From positions 1 to 14,966 of the forward strand of contig CALCEX010000172.1 of assembly GCA_937900325.1 (NCBI GenBank): a stretch of 14,966 nucleotides of DNA, read 5' to 3'. Positions 14,480-14,966 of the stretch are shown here, piece after piece (position 1 is the first letter of the stretch; each line of letters begins with the position of its first letter). The notes beneath the pieces are model-generated. The model was given only the letters and a program-made list of their open reading frames with translations. It was not told the DNA's origin and ran no database searches. Both the position numbers and the translations under genes were made by a program. The DNA comes from an uncultured Clostridia bacterium. Lineage in GTDB: Bacteria > Bacillota > Clostridia > Christensenellales > CAG-138.

Positions 14480-14966
14480 TTACGCGCCATGCGCCAGCTT
14501 TCTGCGGATCCTTGTGGACACGAATTCAATTATCAGCACCAGTACCATGAGGCCCCATACGAAAGCGCCGACCATGGCCCAGCGGCGGCTGTTGAGGCAC
14601 TGCACCAACGACGCGCCTATGCCTCCCGCACCGACGATACCGAGGGTGGTAGCATCCTTGAGGTTTATGTCAAAGCGGTATATGGTGGTAGAGATAAAGC
14701 TGGCCGTAAGCTGGGGTATGACGCCGTAGCGTATCTTCTGGAAGGGCGTGCAGCCCATTGCGTCCAGGCTCTCCAGTATATGCGTATCCAGATCCTCAAT
14801 GGCCGTTATGTACATTTTGGATATCATGCCTATTGAGCAGACGGACTGGGTTATAACGCCGCAGGCAGCGCCGGGGCCGGTAACACGTATCCACATCAGC
14901 GCCCAGACTATGCTGGGTATTGTGCGTATCATCAGTATTGTCACCCTCACCGCATACGCCACCGGC
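14480..14966 (-). CDS. phnE: PhnE-type ABC transporter permease (N-terminus beyond window)
   Basis: This is the C-terminal 161 codons of an inner-membrane permease of the phosphonate/phosphite ABC importer family. The visible part contains several hydrophobic helices (for example MIRTIPSIVWALMW near the right edge and GAFVWGLMVLVLIIEFV near the C-terminus). Between them is the cytoplasmic EAA-type loop that contacts the ATPase, ESLDAMGCTPFQKIRYGVIP, followed by the characteristic DATTLGIVGAGGIG. Family members are about 260-290 aa, so about 100 residues lie beyond the window. The frame is open to the last base, so the in-frame GTG at 14962 is not taken as the start. It is the last gene of its operon, closed by the terminator at 14432-14462. 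The transported compound could be phosphonate, phosphite or another phosphorus compound; the binding protein and ATPase genes are not visible. Confidence 0.92.
   Translation of the reverse strand, partial: PVAYAVRVTILMIRTIPSIVWALMWIRVTGPGAACGVITQSVCSIGMISKMYITAIEDLDTHILESLDAMGCTPFQKIRYGVIPQLTASFISTTIYRFDINLKDATTLGIVGAGGIGASLVQCLNSRRWAMVGAFVWGLMVLVLIIEFVSTRIRRKLAHGA

Noticed and set aside
14401..14529. An upstream start for the nucleotidase
   Set aside because: It would overlap the permease gene and run through the terminator hairpin, and it adds residues with no similarity to the family or to a signal peptide.

Overview
The window looks like chromosomal DNA from a spore-forming Firmicute of the Clostridia type. 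The evidence is a full-length SpoVT-like sporulation regulator with a sigma-G-like promoter, an anaerobic purine/selenium-type molybdenum hydroxylase operon, an RnfB-like polyferredoxin, strong AGGAGG-type ribosome binding sites, and moderately GC-rich genes that still favour the AUA isoleucine codon. I cannot name a genus. All genes run on the minus strand except one regulator at 10483-11115.

Right to left (the direction of transcription): 14480-14966 is the C-terminal part of a PhnE-type ABC permease closed by a strong intrinsic terminator (14432-14462). Next come a cytoplasmic UshA-like 5'-nucleotidase (12889-14400) and, 26 bp on, an uncharacterised P-loop NTPase (11888-12862). A 45-bp hairpin with a perfect 21-bp stem follows (11832-11876). 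spoVT (11161-11712) is next, sharing a bidirectional terminator (11129-11155) with the convergent plus-strand YheO/DauR-like regulator (10483-11115).

The centre of the window is the operon ssnA - ygfK - xdhD-like - polyferredoxin (10196 down to 2695), transcribed divergently from the regulator. These proteins are associated with selenium-dependent molybdenum hydroxylases and with anaerobic purine/urate breakdown. SsnA is a predicted purine-type amidohydrolase. YgfK is a large FAD/NAD(P)/Fe-S oxidoreductase. The XdhD-like protein is a molybdopterin hydroxylase with its own 2Fe-2S domain but no FAD domain. The last gene is a soluble RnfB-type ferredoxin with four 4Fe-4S motifs. No FAD subunit (YgfM/XdhB type) is present, so electrons probably leave through YgfK and/or the ferredoxin.

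Control of this operon appears layered. A 21-bp dyad (10366-10386) sits between the divergent promoters, a natural site for the regulator. The ssnA promoter (10319-10348) is followed by a roughly 118-nt leader with a small 5' stem-loop domain (10274-10315) and, 3 nt later, a terminator-like hairpin ending in UUUUU (10228-10270). That is the layout of a riboswitch or other attenuator and is the most interesting undescribed element here.

The left end holds trkA (1174-2538) and the 5' part of trkH (1-1167), a two-gene potassium uptake operon with its own promoter (2581-2610), insulated from the purine operon by a terminator (2641-2679). I saw no tRNA, rRNA, CRISPR array, insertion sequence or phage gene, and no gene-free stretch longer than 300 bases.
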